From: S015-6 sp964384945
GTDB taxonomy: Bacteria > Desulfobacterota > DSWW01
Length of the DNA: 64,000 bases
NCBI GenBank assembly: GCA_964384945.1
Contig: CAYLMK010000003.1
Location: forward strand, 1 to 64,000
Direction of reading: 5' to 3'
Shown piece after piece: positions 53,360 to 62,529 of the stretch. The translations under genes and the position numbers were made by a program. Within the stretch, counting starts at the first letter, position 1. Every line of letters begins with the position of its first letter. The notes under the pieces are model-generated. The model was not told the origin of the DNA, made no database searches, and saw nothing but the letters and a program-made list of their open reading frames with translations.

Positions 53360-53995
53360 TCAGACGAGCCTTCTGTGGATGGTGATCCGCTTACGATCGA
53401 TCGAGATGTAGCCCGCATCCGCGATCTCTTTCAGGATCCGACTCACGCTCTCCCTCGATGATCCCACCATATCCGCGATTTCCTGGTGGGTCATCTTTTC
53501 CCGGATCACCCATTCGGAGCCGGCGGGCCGAGCCAGCTCCATGAGCAGATTCCCGATCCGGGCATGAACGTTCCAGAAGGCAAGACTCTCGATCTTCTCG
53601 TCCGCCCTTCGGAGCCTCCTGAGCAGCACGTTCAGCAAGCTGAAGACCATATTCCGGTTCGACTCCAGGATCCTCTTGAATTCTTTCCGGCCAAGTATCA
53701 GGATATCCGCCGCTTCCGTGGTCACAATGGTGGCGGACCTCGGCACTCCGTCGAGAGCGGACATTTCACCGAAGCACTCCCCCGCCCCTATCACGGAAAG
53801 GACGATCTCCTTGCCCGCTTCATCGTGGATGACAGCCTTCACCTGCCCCTTGCGGACCACGTAAACCGAATCCGACGGATCCCCCTTGCTGATGACGACC
53901 GTGTTTTTCGCAAACCGCCTGCTGACGGCCGCGGCCTCCAGATCGCGAAGGGCATCCTCGTCCAAGCATGAAAAGAGCGGAATGTCCCTGAGCAT
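53360..53995 (-). CDS. Crp/Fnr-family transcriptional regulator
   Basis: 211 residues. N-terminal cyclic-nucleotide-binding-like domain with GECFGEMSALDGVPRSATIV, including the phosphate-binding region with Glu and Arg-Ser-Ala as in cAMP-binding proteins (about 72-90). C-terminal winged helix with MTHQEIADMVGSSRESVSRILKEI (about 168-191). No Fnr-type N-terminal cysteines. A perfect TGTGA-N6-TCACA site lies 41 bp before its start, so it is likely autoregulated and also controls the divergent MBL gene. Confidence 0.93.
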   Translation of the reverse strand: MLRDIPLFSCLDEDALRDLEAAAVSRRFAKNTVVISKGDPSDSVYVVRKGQVKAVIHDEAGKEIVLSVIGAGECFGEMSALDGVPRSATIVTTEAADILILGRKEFKRILESNRNMVFSLLNVLLRRLRRADEKIESLAFWNVHARIGNLLMELARPAGSEWVIREKMTHQEIADMVGSSRESVSRILKEIADAGYISIDRKRITIHRRLV

Positions 53996-54035
53996 ACTCT
54001 CCCCGGCGGCCGGAACCGCTCACAAATTCGCACCG

Positions 54036-54059
54036 ATTCTGTGAACCAGCTCACAGAAT
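54036..54059. promoter_or_regulatory. Crp-type operator
   Basis: ATTCTGTGA-ACCAGC-TCACAGAAT has perfect 9-bp arms and contains the consensus TGTGA-N6-TCACA at 54040-54055. It lies between the divergent crp (start 53995) and MBL hydrolase (start 54118) genes. Confidence 0.8.
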
Positions 54060-54117
54060 CATCCCGGGATTTTCATTATTCTACACCAGAAAGGGCCGGC
54101 CTCCCAGGGAAAAAACA

Positions 54118-54942
54118 GTGAAGATCACCTTTTACGGCACCCGAGGCTCCATCCCTGCACCCGGAGGGGATTTCGTCCATTTCGGCGGAAACACTTCCTG
54201 CGTTCTCCTCACCTTTGGAAACGGAAGGATTGCCATACTGGACGCGGGAACGGGCATCCGAAACCTGGGCCGCGATCTCCTTGCAGACGGCCATGAGCAG
54301 TTCGATAACATCTTCATCGCCCTTTCCCACACGCACTGGGATCATATCCAGGGGTTGCCCTTCTTCCAGCCCGCCTACGATGCCAGGAGGCACTTCACGA
54401 TCGCCATTTGCGGAAAGGACAGGGACGGTCAAGCCCTCGAAAACCTCCTGGGCGTGCAGATGCAGCCCGACTTCTTCCCCACGCCCCTCCACACAATGGG
54501 CGCATCGATCTCCTTCCTGGCCCCGGAAACGGGCCGCTACGCCGCGCCGGGAGGCGTCCTGGTGGCGGCATGCACGCAGACGCATCCAGGAGGCTCGTAC
54601 GCCTATCGCATCGAGGAGGCGGGAAAGGTCCTCGCCTATTGCACGGATGTCGAGCATGTGGACAAGATCGACCCGCATATCGTGGACCTTGCCGACAACG
54701 CCGACCTGCTCATTCACGACGCCCAGTACACCCCGGAGGAGCTTCGGGCGAAACGAGGCTGGGGCCACAGCAGTTGGGAGCAGGCGCTGGAGGTGGCCGA
54801 ACGGGCCCGGGCAAAAAAGGTCGCCCTCTTCCATCACGACCCGGCCCACACGGATACCTTTCTCCTCGGGCTGGAGCAGGAGTGCCGCATGCGATTCCCC
54901 GGGTCCTTCTTCGCCAGGGAAGGCACGTCCGTCCACATCTAG
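54118..54942 (+). CDS. MBL-fold metallo-hydrolase
   Basis: 274 residues. FYGTRGSIPAPG (5-16) is the phosphodiesterase-type start, and SHTHWDHIQGLPFF gives the H-x-H-x-D-H metal motif (71-76). ACTQTHPGG, YCTDVEH and LFHHDPAHTD carry further His/Asp ligands. The TRGS start and layout match cyclic-nucleotide phosphodiesterase-like MBL proteins. The start codon is GTG after AGGGAA. A Crp-type site in its promoter links it to a cyclic-nucleotide regulator, so cyclic-nucleotide turnover is an attractive inferred role. Confidence 0.88.
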   Translation: MKITFYGTRGSIPAPGGDFVHFGGNTSCVLLTFGNGRIAILDAGTGIRNLGRDLLADGHEQFDNIFIALSHTHWDHIQGLPFFQPAYDARRHFTIAICGKDRDGQALENLLGVQMQPDFFPTPLHTMGASISFLAPETGRYAAPGGVLVAACTQTHPGGSYAYRIEEAGKVLAYCTDVEHVDKIDPHIVDLADNADLLIHDAQYTPEELRAKRGWGHSSWEQALEVAERARAKKVALFHHDPAHTDTFLLGLEQECRMRFPGSFFAREGTSVHI

Positions 54943-55197
54943 CAAGGGAAGACCAAACCAAGCCCGGCGGCCCACAAACGAAATCCCAGCTCAGCCCCCC
55001 CGCCGTTCATCCCCCCTTTCCGCAACGCAGGCAAAGGCATTCAGGCGAACAAGAGCCAGCAACTGAGAGCTCGGCCTCGGCCGGCCGGTCATCGCCGCCG
55101 GACTGCCCGTCGACCTCGTTCGTACCGGAACATACCGGAACGTGAGGCCTTCCGGGCCAAATTCACGCCCCGCTGCGAAAAGGGATTACCCCAAGCC

Positions 55198-56046
55198 CTA
55201 TTGCCCTGCGTTCTTCAACCGATACTCCCGGATTCGGTCTAAACGGAAGAACTTCTCTTTTTCATCTGCCAGGCAATATGCCACCAGATAGTTGGTGCCC
55301 TTTCTGCTCATCAGCCCTCGGGGTTTTATGTTCCGAGGCTCGAGGCCCTTGGTTCCCCCCTCGTAAACCACGATCATCTCGCGCCCCTCCTCAATTGCCG
55401 TCGCAATCCCCTCAAAGCCCGGAGGCGGGTCGACTTGGAAGACTTGGGAGTCGAAGAACGTTAACGGCGGCGCGGCCCGGGACAAGTCTCTTGTTGTTTT
55501 CAGACTTGGTGACTGGCGAAGCAAGAAGAGAAAGACCTCCTTTACCAGCCTTGCGTCAGACAAAGCCCGGTGGTCTTCCTTGTCCGCCAATCTCATCTCG
55601 ACAGCCAGGGTTTCCAGCTTGTAATCGCGGCAGTAAGGGAAGAGATAGCGGGCCATGAGCATGGTGTCGTAGACAGGGTTTTCAGGATAGGGCAAGCCCA
55701 GGCGAGCAAGCTCGACCCCGATGAAGCCCACGTCGAAGGCAGCGTTGTGAGCGAGCAGCACCGTTGGGGCCTTCTCTATGAACCTCAGGAACTGCGGTAA
55801 CACTTCACGTATAGTCGGTTTTCCTGAGACCATCTCATGGGTAATGCCATGTACTCTTCGCGCCTCAGGGGGGATGTCATCTTCAGGGTCAATGAGCTGT
55901 TCGAACGTCTCCAACTCCGTTCCGTCGGCGGCGAACCTCACTGCGCCAAACTCTATGAGTTTCCCGAAAACCGGAATCAAGCCGGTCGTCTCGGTATCGA
56001 TGGCCGTGAAGATCATTTCACGAAGCACGCCGGGTCTCTCGGACAT
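55198..56046 (-). CDS. DnaQ-like 3'-5' exonuclease fused to a WYL domain
   Basis: 282 residues from the ATG at 56046 (AGGAG upstream). Residues 11-175 form a DEDDh exonuclease: Asp17 and Glu19 (AIDTETTG), Asp105 (HNAAFDVGF), His159 and Asp164 (HRALSDA). Residues 213-277 form a WYL domain (IATAIEEGREMIVVYEG, EPRNIKPRGLMSRKG, YLVAYC, FFRLDRI). WYL domains sense nucleotides or DNA ends and commonly regulate phage-defence systems. The gene is 13 bp after the giant helicase in one operon, so the exonuclease may be the effector or processing nuclease of that system. Confidence 0.87.
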   Translation of the reverse strand: MSERPGVLREMIFTAIDTETTGLIPVFGKLIEFGAVRFAADGTELETFEQLIDPEDDIPPEARRVHGITHEMVSGKPTIREVLPQFLRFIEKAPTVLLAHNAAFDVGFIGVELARLGLPYPENPVYDTMLMARYLFPYCRDYKLETLAVEMRLADKEDHRALSDARLVKEVFLFLLRQSPSLKTTRDLSRAAPPLTFFDSQVFQVDPPPGFEGIATAIEEGREMIVVYEGGTKGLEPRNIKPRGLMSRKGTNYLVAYCLADEKEKFFRLDRIREYRLKNAGQ

Positions 56047-56059
56047 CTCGTGCTGTCTC

Positions 56060-59000
56060 CTAACCTGAAAACCACTCCGCTTCATCCCGAAGCCTGCCGG
56101 CAGCCTCTTTTCCAAGAAGGATCCTGCCCAGCCGATAGAAATGGCGGACCATGGCGTCACGGTCCGTCAAATGTCCAAAGGGGATCTCCATGACCTCATA
56201 GCCCCGGTGGCGTAATTCCTCACGGATTTCCCTGTCTCGCCTTTGCGTCGCGGGGTTGCCGTGGATATGCCGGCTCATGCCGTCCAGGTAGATGCAGATG
56301 CCGTCCAGCCTGCCGGTCGGATCGTGGAAGAAGAAATCCGGGGTGGTCGAACCCAACGGAAGCCCGAGTTGGATGGTCTTCTGGCCGACCGGTTCCGGGA
56401 ATCCGGCACGAACAAGGAGTCGACGCAAGGTGGCCTCGGCTTCGTCGGGATCCGGTTGCCCCGCATCGGATGAAGGCAGTCTGGGCGGGATGTCGTGGGA
56501 GAAGGCCAGGGTTTCGCCCCAGGCCCTGAGCCGCGCGGCGGCAGTGTGGCGATTGAGATGTTTGTGGTAGAAGGCGTTCCGGAAGGTGTACAGGCAGTCC
56601 ACACAGGCGGCAGGGCAGCCGGAGGGGCAGTCGTCCACAATTTCAAGTGCAGCGGCGACGACTTCCGGCCAACGGGCGACCATCTGTTCCAGGAGCCCGG
56701 ATCCACCGGGCATCGGGTCGTACAGGAGAAGGTCGATTGCGCCGCTTCCTGCCTTCCCGAGGCCAAGGATCTGGAGATCGTCCAGCTCCATTTCGAGGAT
56801 CTCCGCGGCTCCCTTTCGAAGGGCCTCTGCTACACTGTAGGCTTCTTCGCGGCTCTGGCAACCCTCGAGCAGGAGCGAGTCGGCCACGACGTCGGCGAAA
56901 AAGCCGGCGGCCTCCACGGGCCGGCCACAACGTTCGCGGTGGTCCGCTGCGAACTGCTCCCGGTCCGCCTGGGAGGCCAACGGAGACCGGCTCTGCCCGC
57001 AGACCAGACACAAGGGGTAACCGAGGCGTCCGACACCCCGGACAAGCTGTGCAGCACCTACGTTCACGAGGCGGAGGTGAACGGAGGTTCGCAGAAGCAG
57101 GTCCTTTGGCCCCCATCGATATGCCTTGCCTTTCCCATGTCTGGACTGCTCGTAGCCGAAGACGCAAACCGGGAGCTGGAAGCGGTAGTCTTCGTCGTCC
57201 GTGATGTGAGATTGGTGGGGAAGGTCCACGTCGCAGATGGGTACCGCGGGCATGACCGACGCGCCGATTCCGACGGCACCGCCGGCCGGCACGGTCCCCA
57301 CCTCGACAACCGCTTCATTTGTAGCGTCCACCTGGAACAAGGTCGGCTCGATTGCCTCCAGGTGAAAGAACCGCGGGTAGAAGCGGTGACCGTTGGCGTA
57401 TATCAGGTTTCCCGGAACGTACTCGCGAAGGGCCAGGGCCAGCGCCCTTCGGAGTTCCCAGTCCCGCAGATCCGTTCCATATCGCGGAGCCTGATGAAAG
57501 CCGACCACCGTGCCTACATCAAGGCCGTAACCTGGGAGGAAGCCCTCGACCGCAAGCACGGCATAGGTATTCGTATCGTCGTACCCCTCGGCCTCTCTTC
57601 GACGCCGAGTCTCGATCCCCTTGAGTTTCTTGATCAGTCGATCGCAGCGTGCACGCAGTGCGTCCTCATCCGGATCGAGGGTGCCCTTTCGTGCCCGGAC
57701 CTCGTCAAGGCGCCGCATCTGTTCCAGGGCCCATTGCAGTCTGCGTGCAAGCCGCTCCACGACCTCGGCAAGCCGTTCGGCAATCCCGGCGACCAGGCCC
57801 CGGAGCGCCTCCTCGGCCACGACCTCGGCGTCATCCGAAGGCCATCCCTGCCGGAATACCTGCTCCACATGCGCAAGGATGCGAGCCTCGTGCTTGGAAA
57901 CCACCCGCCCCAGGGGCCCGCAATCGAACGGAGAGCCGCGAACGTTCCCTCGCTCGTCAAAAAGGTAGTGTTTGACCTGCGGCGGGAGGCAGTGCCGGAG
58001 CGCCTCTTCGACTTCCTTGCGATCCCCCTCCGCAAGGGAACCGCCGGAGCGGCTCAGGCGGAAGAGTACGGTGAGCACCGCGGCATGCACGTGCTTGCGC
58101 ACCATCAGCTCGTTCTTGAGGTTGAAGCGAGGCGGGGAAATCAGGCCTTGGAGGAGCCTCAGGGGATCGGCGAAATGCGCCCGGTCGTGGCTTGCCGGTC
58201 TGGCGTAGGTGAGGTGAACGGCCATCCGGTGCCTTCGGCCCGCACGTCCGGCCCGCTGCCAGTAGTTCGCCGGCAAGGGCGGGACGTTGCGCATGAGCAC
58301 GGCGTCCAGGGTTCCGATGTCCACACCCAGCTCCAGGGTGGGCGTGCAGACAAGGGTGTTGACCAGCTCGTGTTCGCCCTTGAAGGCCCGCTCCAGGATC
58401 TCACGATCCCCGGCCGGGATCTGTGCAGAGTGCTCCCGCGGGCGAAGCATGGCGAAGTTCTGGTCGAGGACCATGAGATCGTAATCCGCCCCGCTCTCTT
58501 CTTCGGCGGAAAGATTCCCGCTGCACCGCCAGGCCACACAGGTGCTGTGCGGGGTCGGTCTCACGTGTTTCCGCCGGCATCTGTCGCAGCGGAAGGTCCC
58601 TCGATGAGCAGCGATCCGCAGCTTGTCGGCATCGATTTGGCAACTGCCGGTGCAACGCGGCAACGCTCGATTCCTTGCTCCGGTAAGCGTCACGGTGACA
58701 AGCAGCGCAAGCTCTTCGGTGAGCAGGCTCCAAAGCTCCTCGAAGAAAGGCTCTATTTGGTCCTGAGGAACACGGAACCGCCTGGCAAGCTGCCTGGCCA
58801 GGGTGTCTCCCCGCTCGCTCAGCCATTGCTGCACCCGAGCCGGGTCGTCGTCCGGCTCCCGCCGGAGTTTGAGCCCCTTTGGAACCCCGGGCATGAGCGG
58901 CAGGTAGCCGCGCTGAATCTCCAAATCCCCTTCCTGCCAGAAATGCGAGAAGATGCGGCCTTCGCGGTCGAGGAGGATCCCTGCCCGTCGGGTAATGTCG

Positions 59001-61498
59001 AGCAGGGACGCCACCCCGGAGAGGAGATCCCCGGGCGTCGTATCCAGTATGGGCGCCCAGGATTGAATGAATGCCAGATCTTGGGTAAGTCCGGCGTATT
59101 CGACCATCATCCTGCCCCACGGCTCGAGCCCGATCCGCTGACGCATGCTTGTCACAAGCTCTCGCAGGATCTGAATGCGCAGGAACCGTTTCCGCTCCTC
59201 GCCGTGTCGAACTCCCTCGGCCTCCTTCCGGTGTACTCGCCATACCTCCGGCACAAGCGCCCGCGACAGGTCGTCGTCACGCTCCAGGAGTTCATCAAGG
59301 TGCGCAGTCAAGTCGCCGACCGAGACCGGTCCCTGTAGAATCCGCTGGTGAATGAGGGTCCTGAGTCGATAGCGCCGCGCATGGTCCTGCATCCAGCCCG
59401 CCTGAAACGCGGCATCCTGGCGGTTGTCGGCAAATACGAGAAGGCGCCGCCGCTCCGCATGGTGGAGCATGTTCTGCGCCAGCACGTGCACATCGGAAAC
59501 GGTGACAGCCCGAACCGGCCGGGCCGGTTCCCGGAAGCCCCCGACACGCTGGCGGCCGAGGGCCCCGCACGCCACACAGGAAGAGAGAGATCCCTCGGCG
59601 TTCTGCCGCTGCCGGATCGCGAAGAGAAGCACGAGGGGGCCCTGTCGACCACAGCCGTCGCACCGGGGCGGTTGCGAGGGGTGGAGTGTCCCACACGACC
59701 GGCACAGGAAGACGGCCTTCCCCCAGCGGCGATGCGCCGGAGCCTCTTCACCGGTCTCTGCCTCCTCCTCGGCATCCGAATCCGTCACGAGGCGGTCCAC
59801 AAGGACCACTCGGTTCCCGCCCTGTCCGATGTCCAGGGGGCGCCAGATCACCCGGTTTTCAACCGCTTCCCCGCCTTCAGGGGCTTGACCGAGAAAGCGG
59901 AAGTCAGCCACATGATGAACGTAGTAGTGCTGGCCGCACGTGTTGCAGCTAAGGACCGGCAGCCGTATGAGGCCCTCGCCGCCCTGAGAAGCCTCCTCGG
60001 CCTCCTCGGCGGAGAGCCAGAGCTTGGAACCTGTCTCGGACGCGGGGAAGGTTACCACGGCCCCGGCCACTCCACGCACGAAGGCATGGACCACCGGCCG
60101 AAGAAGCGGCCGGCCTTCCTTCCGGGAAACCGCCCCGAGGGCCAGCCAGGCCAGCACCTCTTCCTCGGGCACGGGTCTGCCCACCTTTTCGGCGATGTCC
60201 GCCACGAGTTCCGAGATGGGACGAGGGGCTTCAAGCGCCTCCGCGATACGGTAGACGAGTTCATTGGCGGCAAGCCGGTCGTATAGAACCTCTTGCCACC
60301 GCGCGAGGTCGAGCCGCGATCCGGTGATCGATTGAAACACGCTCTGCAGGAGACGGACGGCACTCCCAGGCGGGTCGTCAGCCTCCACCTCGGCCACCGC
60401 ATCGAGGACCGTGCGCAACTGCACGGCCGGATCGCCCGGCAGCGGCCCGGGCATGGTCCGCTCGGTCGCCCAAAGGTCCGGCTCGAACTCCTCTCCGACC
60501 AGGGTCACCGACTCCGCCGTCACGCCAAAGAACCGGGCTCCGAACTCCCGGCCTGCCTCGGGGCCTCGTTCGGGGTCGGCGATCGTCGCAGAGGTTGCGA
60601 TGCAGACGGTCTCATCCGCCCCCCGCCCGCAGTAGGTTCGCAGTCGGCGAACCAGGCAGGCTGTCTCTGCTCCCGCGGTCCCACTGAAGGTATGCGCCTC
60701 GTCGAATACCAGGAAATCCAGGCGGGCGTTGTCAAAGAGCTCGACGTCCTGGTGCCGGGTCAGGAGCAGCTCGAGCTGCTTGACGTTGGTAAGGAGGATT
60801 CGGGGCTTCCCCTGCGCCGAGCGCATCTCTTCCCGGGACGTGCATTCCTCGGGAGGATGGACGGCATAGGCCTGCCGCTCGGTGCGAGCCCTGTCGAGCG
60901 CCCTCTGATAGTCGGCGCGAGAGGCGCTCTTCGCCAGCCGCTTTCCCGGGACGTCGGCCGCCCGCTCCGGTGTCTTGCCGATGTACATCCCGAAGGTCAC
61001 CCCGGTACCGGCAAGAAGATCCCGTAGCCGGGCAAGTTGGTCCTCGGCCAGCGCATTCATGGGATAAACAAGGACAGCGACGATGCCGGCAGGTGCCCCT
61101 TCGTCCCGGAGCTTCAGGCAACGGCTGATAATCGGGTAGAGGAAGCATTCCGTCTTGCCCGACCCGGTACCCGTGGAGATCACGGTTGTGCGCCCTGCCG
61201 TGATAGCACGGATGGCCGTCTCCTGGTGGCCGTAAAGGAAGGAATGCGAAGCGAGGTTGGGAAGATGAGGGTGCAGCAGGCCTTCTTTGACCAGATCGGC
61301 CAGAGCGGCCCCCCGGCGGAACGACCGGCTCAGGCTTATATAAGGACCCTTGAGAAGGGGTGACGATCGCGTCTCCTCCAGGTTCAGGAGATGCCGCATC
61401 TGCTCGTGCAGGCCCCTGTCTGCGAAGGGGTACGTGGTGAGCTGGTAGCGGAGGAAGTCACTGACAACGTTTTCCGTGTAGGTGATCGGGTTCAGCAT
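56060..61498 (-). CDS. giant DEAD/DEAH-box helicase with DUF1998 and C-terminal nuclease-like domain (DruE-like)
   Basis: 1812 residues. Walker A STGTGSGKTE (108-117), DEAH at 266-269, TSATIADP motif III, and PANYWQRAGRAGRRHRM motif VI. Several zinc clusters follow (CNTCGQHYY; CRSCGTLHPSQPPRCDGC; CTGSC with CDRCRR), then a DUF1998 region ending CPSGCPAACVDCL. The last ~110 residues (TTPDFFFHDPTGRLDGICIYLDG, QRRDREIREELRHRGYEVMEIPF) resemble a DUF559/Vsr-like PD-(D/E)xK nuclease. Size and order recall DruE of Druantia; DrmA/DrmB of DISARM or a Dpd helicase are alternatives. It probably moves along DNA in anti-phage or plasmid defence. Its ATG overlaps the stop of a decayed PIN gene (TGATG). 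Confidence 0.88.
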   Translation of the reverse strand: MLNPITYTENVVSDFLRYQLTTYPFADRGLHEQMRHLLNLEETRSSPLLKGPYISLSRSFRRGAALADLVKEGLLHPHLPNLASHSFLYGHQETAIRAITAGRTTVISTGTGSGKTECFLYPIISRCLKLRDEGAPAGIVAVLVYPMNALAEDQLARLRDLLAGTGVTFGMYIGKTPERAADVPGKRLAKSASRADYQRALDRARTERQAYAVHPPEECTSREEMRSAQGKPRILLTNVKQLELLLTRHQDVELFDNARLDFLVFDEAHTFSGTAGAETACLVRRLRTYCGRGADETVCIATSATIADPERGPEAGREFGARFFGVTAESVTLVGEEFEPDLWATERTMPGPLPGDPAVQLRTVLDAVAEVEADDPPGSAVRLLQSVFQSITGSRLDLARWQEVLYDRLAANELVYRIAEALEAPRPISELVADIAEKVGRPVPEEEVLAWLALGAVSRKEGRPLLRPVVHAFVRGVAGAVVTFPASETGSKLWLSAEEAEEASQGGEGLIRLPVLSCNTCGQHYYVHHVADFRFLGQAPEGGEAVENRVIWRPLDIGQGGNRVVLVDRLVTDSDAEEEAETGEEAPAHRRWGKAVFLCRSCGTLHPSQPPRCDGCGRQGPLVLLFAIRQRQNAEGSLSSCVACGALGRQRVGGFREPARPVRAVTVSDVHVLAQNMLHHAERRRLLVFADNRQDAAFQAGWMQDHARRYRLRTLIHQRILQGPVSVGDLTAHLDELLERDDDLSRALVPEVWRVHRKEAEGVRHGEERKRFLRIQILRELVTSMRQRIGLEPWGRMMVEYAGLTQDLAFIQSWAPILDTTPGDLLSGVASLLDITRRAGILLDREGRIFSHFWQEGDLEIQRGYLPLMPGVPKGLKLRREPDDDPARVQQWLSERGDTLARQLARRFRVPQDQIEPFFEELWSLLTEELALLVTVTLTGARNRALPRCTGSCQIDADKLRIAAHRGTFRCDRCRRKHVRPTPHSTCVAWRCSGNLSAEEESGADYDLMVLDQNFAMLRPREHSAQIPAGDREILERAFKGEHELVNTLVCTPTLELGVDIGTLDAVLMRNVPPLPANYWQRAGRAGRRHRMAVHLTYARPASHDRAHFADPLRLLQGLISPPRFNLKNELMVRKHVHAAVLTVLFRLSRSGGSLAEGDRKEVEEALRHCLPPQVKHYLFDERGNVRGSPFDCGPLGRVVSKHEARILAHVEQVFRQGWPSDDAEVVAEEALRGLVAGIAERLAEVVERLARRLQWALEQMRRLDEVRARKGTLDPDEDALRARCDRLIKKLKGIETRRRREAEGYDDTNTYAVLAVEGFLPGYGLDVGTVVGFHQAPRYGTDLRDWELRRALALALREYVPGNLIYANGHRFYPRFFHLEAIEPTLFQVDATNEAVVEVGTVPAGGAVGIGASVMPAVPICDVDLPHQSHITDDEDYRFQLPVCVFGYEQSRHGKGKAYRWGPKDLLLRTSVHLRLVNVGAAQLVRGVGRLGYPLCLVCGQSRSPLASQADREQFAADHRERCGRPVEAAGFFADVVADSLLLEGCQSREEAYSVAEALRKGAAEILEMELDDLQILGLGKAGSGAIDLLLYDPMPGGSGLLEQMVARWPEVVAAALEIVDDCPSGCPAACVDCLYTFRNAFYHKHLNRHTAAARLRAWGETLAFSHDIPPRLPSSDAGQPDPDEAEATLRRLLVRAGFPEPVGQKTIQLGLPLGSTTPDFFFHDPTGRLDGICIYLDGMSRHIHGNPATQRRDREIREELRHRGYEVMEIPFGHLTDRDAMVRHFYRLGRILLGKEAAGRLRDEAEWFSG

Positions 61499-61666
61499 CA
61501 GTCTTCCAGGTCGCCAAGCACCAGCACGGCGAGCTCGTCAATTCGCGCCGGCCGGCGGTCGTTGGTCAGAAAACCATCGCAACCTCTTGCAGTTGCGGTG
61601 GCAGATCCCAGGGGCTGAGTCGAGAAAGACCCGACGCAGCCTCGAAAAAGCCTCAGCGGCCTTCAT
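61498..61666 (-). pseudogene. remnant of a PIN-domain toxin (VapC-like)
   Basis: From the ATG at 61666 the frame reads MKAAEAFSRLRRVFLDSAPGI, the start of a PIN domain (VFLDSAPVI). After about 15 bases another frame gives GCDGFLTNDRRPARIDELAVLVLGDLED and stop at 61498-61500, the PIN C-terminus. The middle ~90 residues with most acidic catalytic positions are gone. The stop overlaps the helicase ATG. Confidence 0.68.
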
Positions 61667-61783
61667 CCTGATCACCCCCTGCAACGGCGCGTACCCTGTC
61701 CGCTTCCTCCCGGGAGCGGGAAATCCACTCCTGAGCATCCGTCTCCGGCAATCCCGGGGCAGTTCATTTCTATTTTTTTCATG
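61653..61783 (-). pseudogene. remnant of the cognate antitoxin
   Basis: From ATG 61783 (AAAGGA upstream) the frame opens MKKIEMNCPG, and a shifted frame ends ETDAQEWISRSREEADRVRAV before a stop at 61653-61655. The end resembles antitoxin tails and overlaps the PIN start, the usual VapBC layout. Too short to be functional. The 61784-61848 spacer shows nothing else. Confidence 0.5.
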
Positions 61784-61848
61784 TCGGGTCCTTTCAGGTT
61801 TTGTCGCGGATTCCCTTCCCTGGGTTTGTCGGGCTCACGCGGCCTTTC

Positions 61849-62403
61849 TCAGGCCCAGAGATGGTTGAGCTCTACCTCGATCTCCTGGAAGGGCTCCGCG
61901 CGAACCTTGTCGTCTTCCGCGAAGCTGCCGAGCAAGAACCACCCCCCAGACTGAAGCCGGAAGACTTCCAGGGTCTTATTGACAGAGTCCACCATCCAAA
62001 GGTGCGGGACACCGAACTCGAGATAGACGGGCATCTTGCGCACCCTATCCATCCGGGCCGTATTGGGAGAGACAACCTCGCAAACCCAATCAGGTGTAAT
62101 GTCGGTCCAGTTTCCTTCCGGCAGCGCAGGCATCCTTGTCCGTCGCCAGCCGGCCAGGTCCGGAACAAGCACATGCTGGCCAAAATGGACCTCGGGCTCA
62201 ATGACAATCCACCAACCACCAGGTCCTCCTCTGCCGTATTGATACGGGCCTCTCAACTCGGCCAGCGCGGACGCAGCATTTCCGTGTCGGTACGATGGCC
62301 TCGGTGTAGCTATGAGCTCACCGTTAATGATCTCCCCGACCACGTTTTCGGGCAGCGCGCACAGATCCTCGTATGTCGCCTTCCTCGTTGCAGGCTCAGA
62401 CAT
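61849..62403 (-). CDS. Uma2-family (DUF820) restriction endonuclease-like protein
   Basis: 184 residues. ATYEDLCALPENVVGEIINGELI at the start, then VLVPDLAGWRRTRMP and DWVCEVVSPNTARMDRVRKMPVYLEFGVPHLWMVD, which supply the PD-(D/E)xK residues (Asp of PDLAGW, Glu-Val of CEV) of the Uma2 family. Very common in cyanobacteria and found scattered in other genomes. Function unproven; a nuclease fold is clear. Located between the dead toxin pair and the methyltransferase, in the same direction. Confidence 0.92.
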   Translation of the reverse strand: MSEPATRKATYEDLCALPENVVGEIINGELIATPRPSYRHGNAASALAELRGPYQYGRGGPGGWWIVIEPEVHFGQHVLVPDLAGWRRTRMPALPEGNWTDITPDWVCEVVSPNTARMDRVRKMPVYLEFGVPHLWMVDSVNKTLEVFRLQSGGWFLLGSFAEDDKVRAEPFQEIEVELNHLWA

Positions 62404-62529
62404 GGGTACCCCCCTGGCTTTCCCCCGATTATCCCAAAATACACGAAGTATTTCACCTCAGTATTTCCAGCCGCTGGACAGGCAAGGGGTCTCCCCCTTT
62501 TTTCGCGACGAGATCTGGGTGAATACGGA

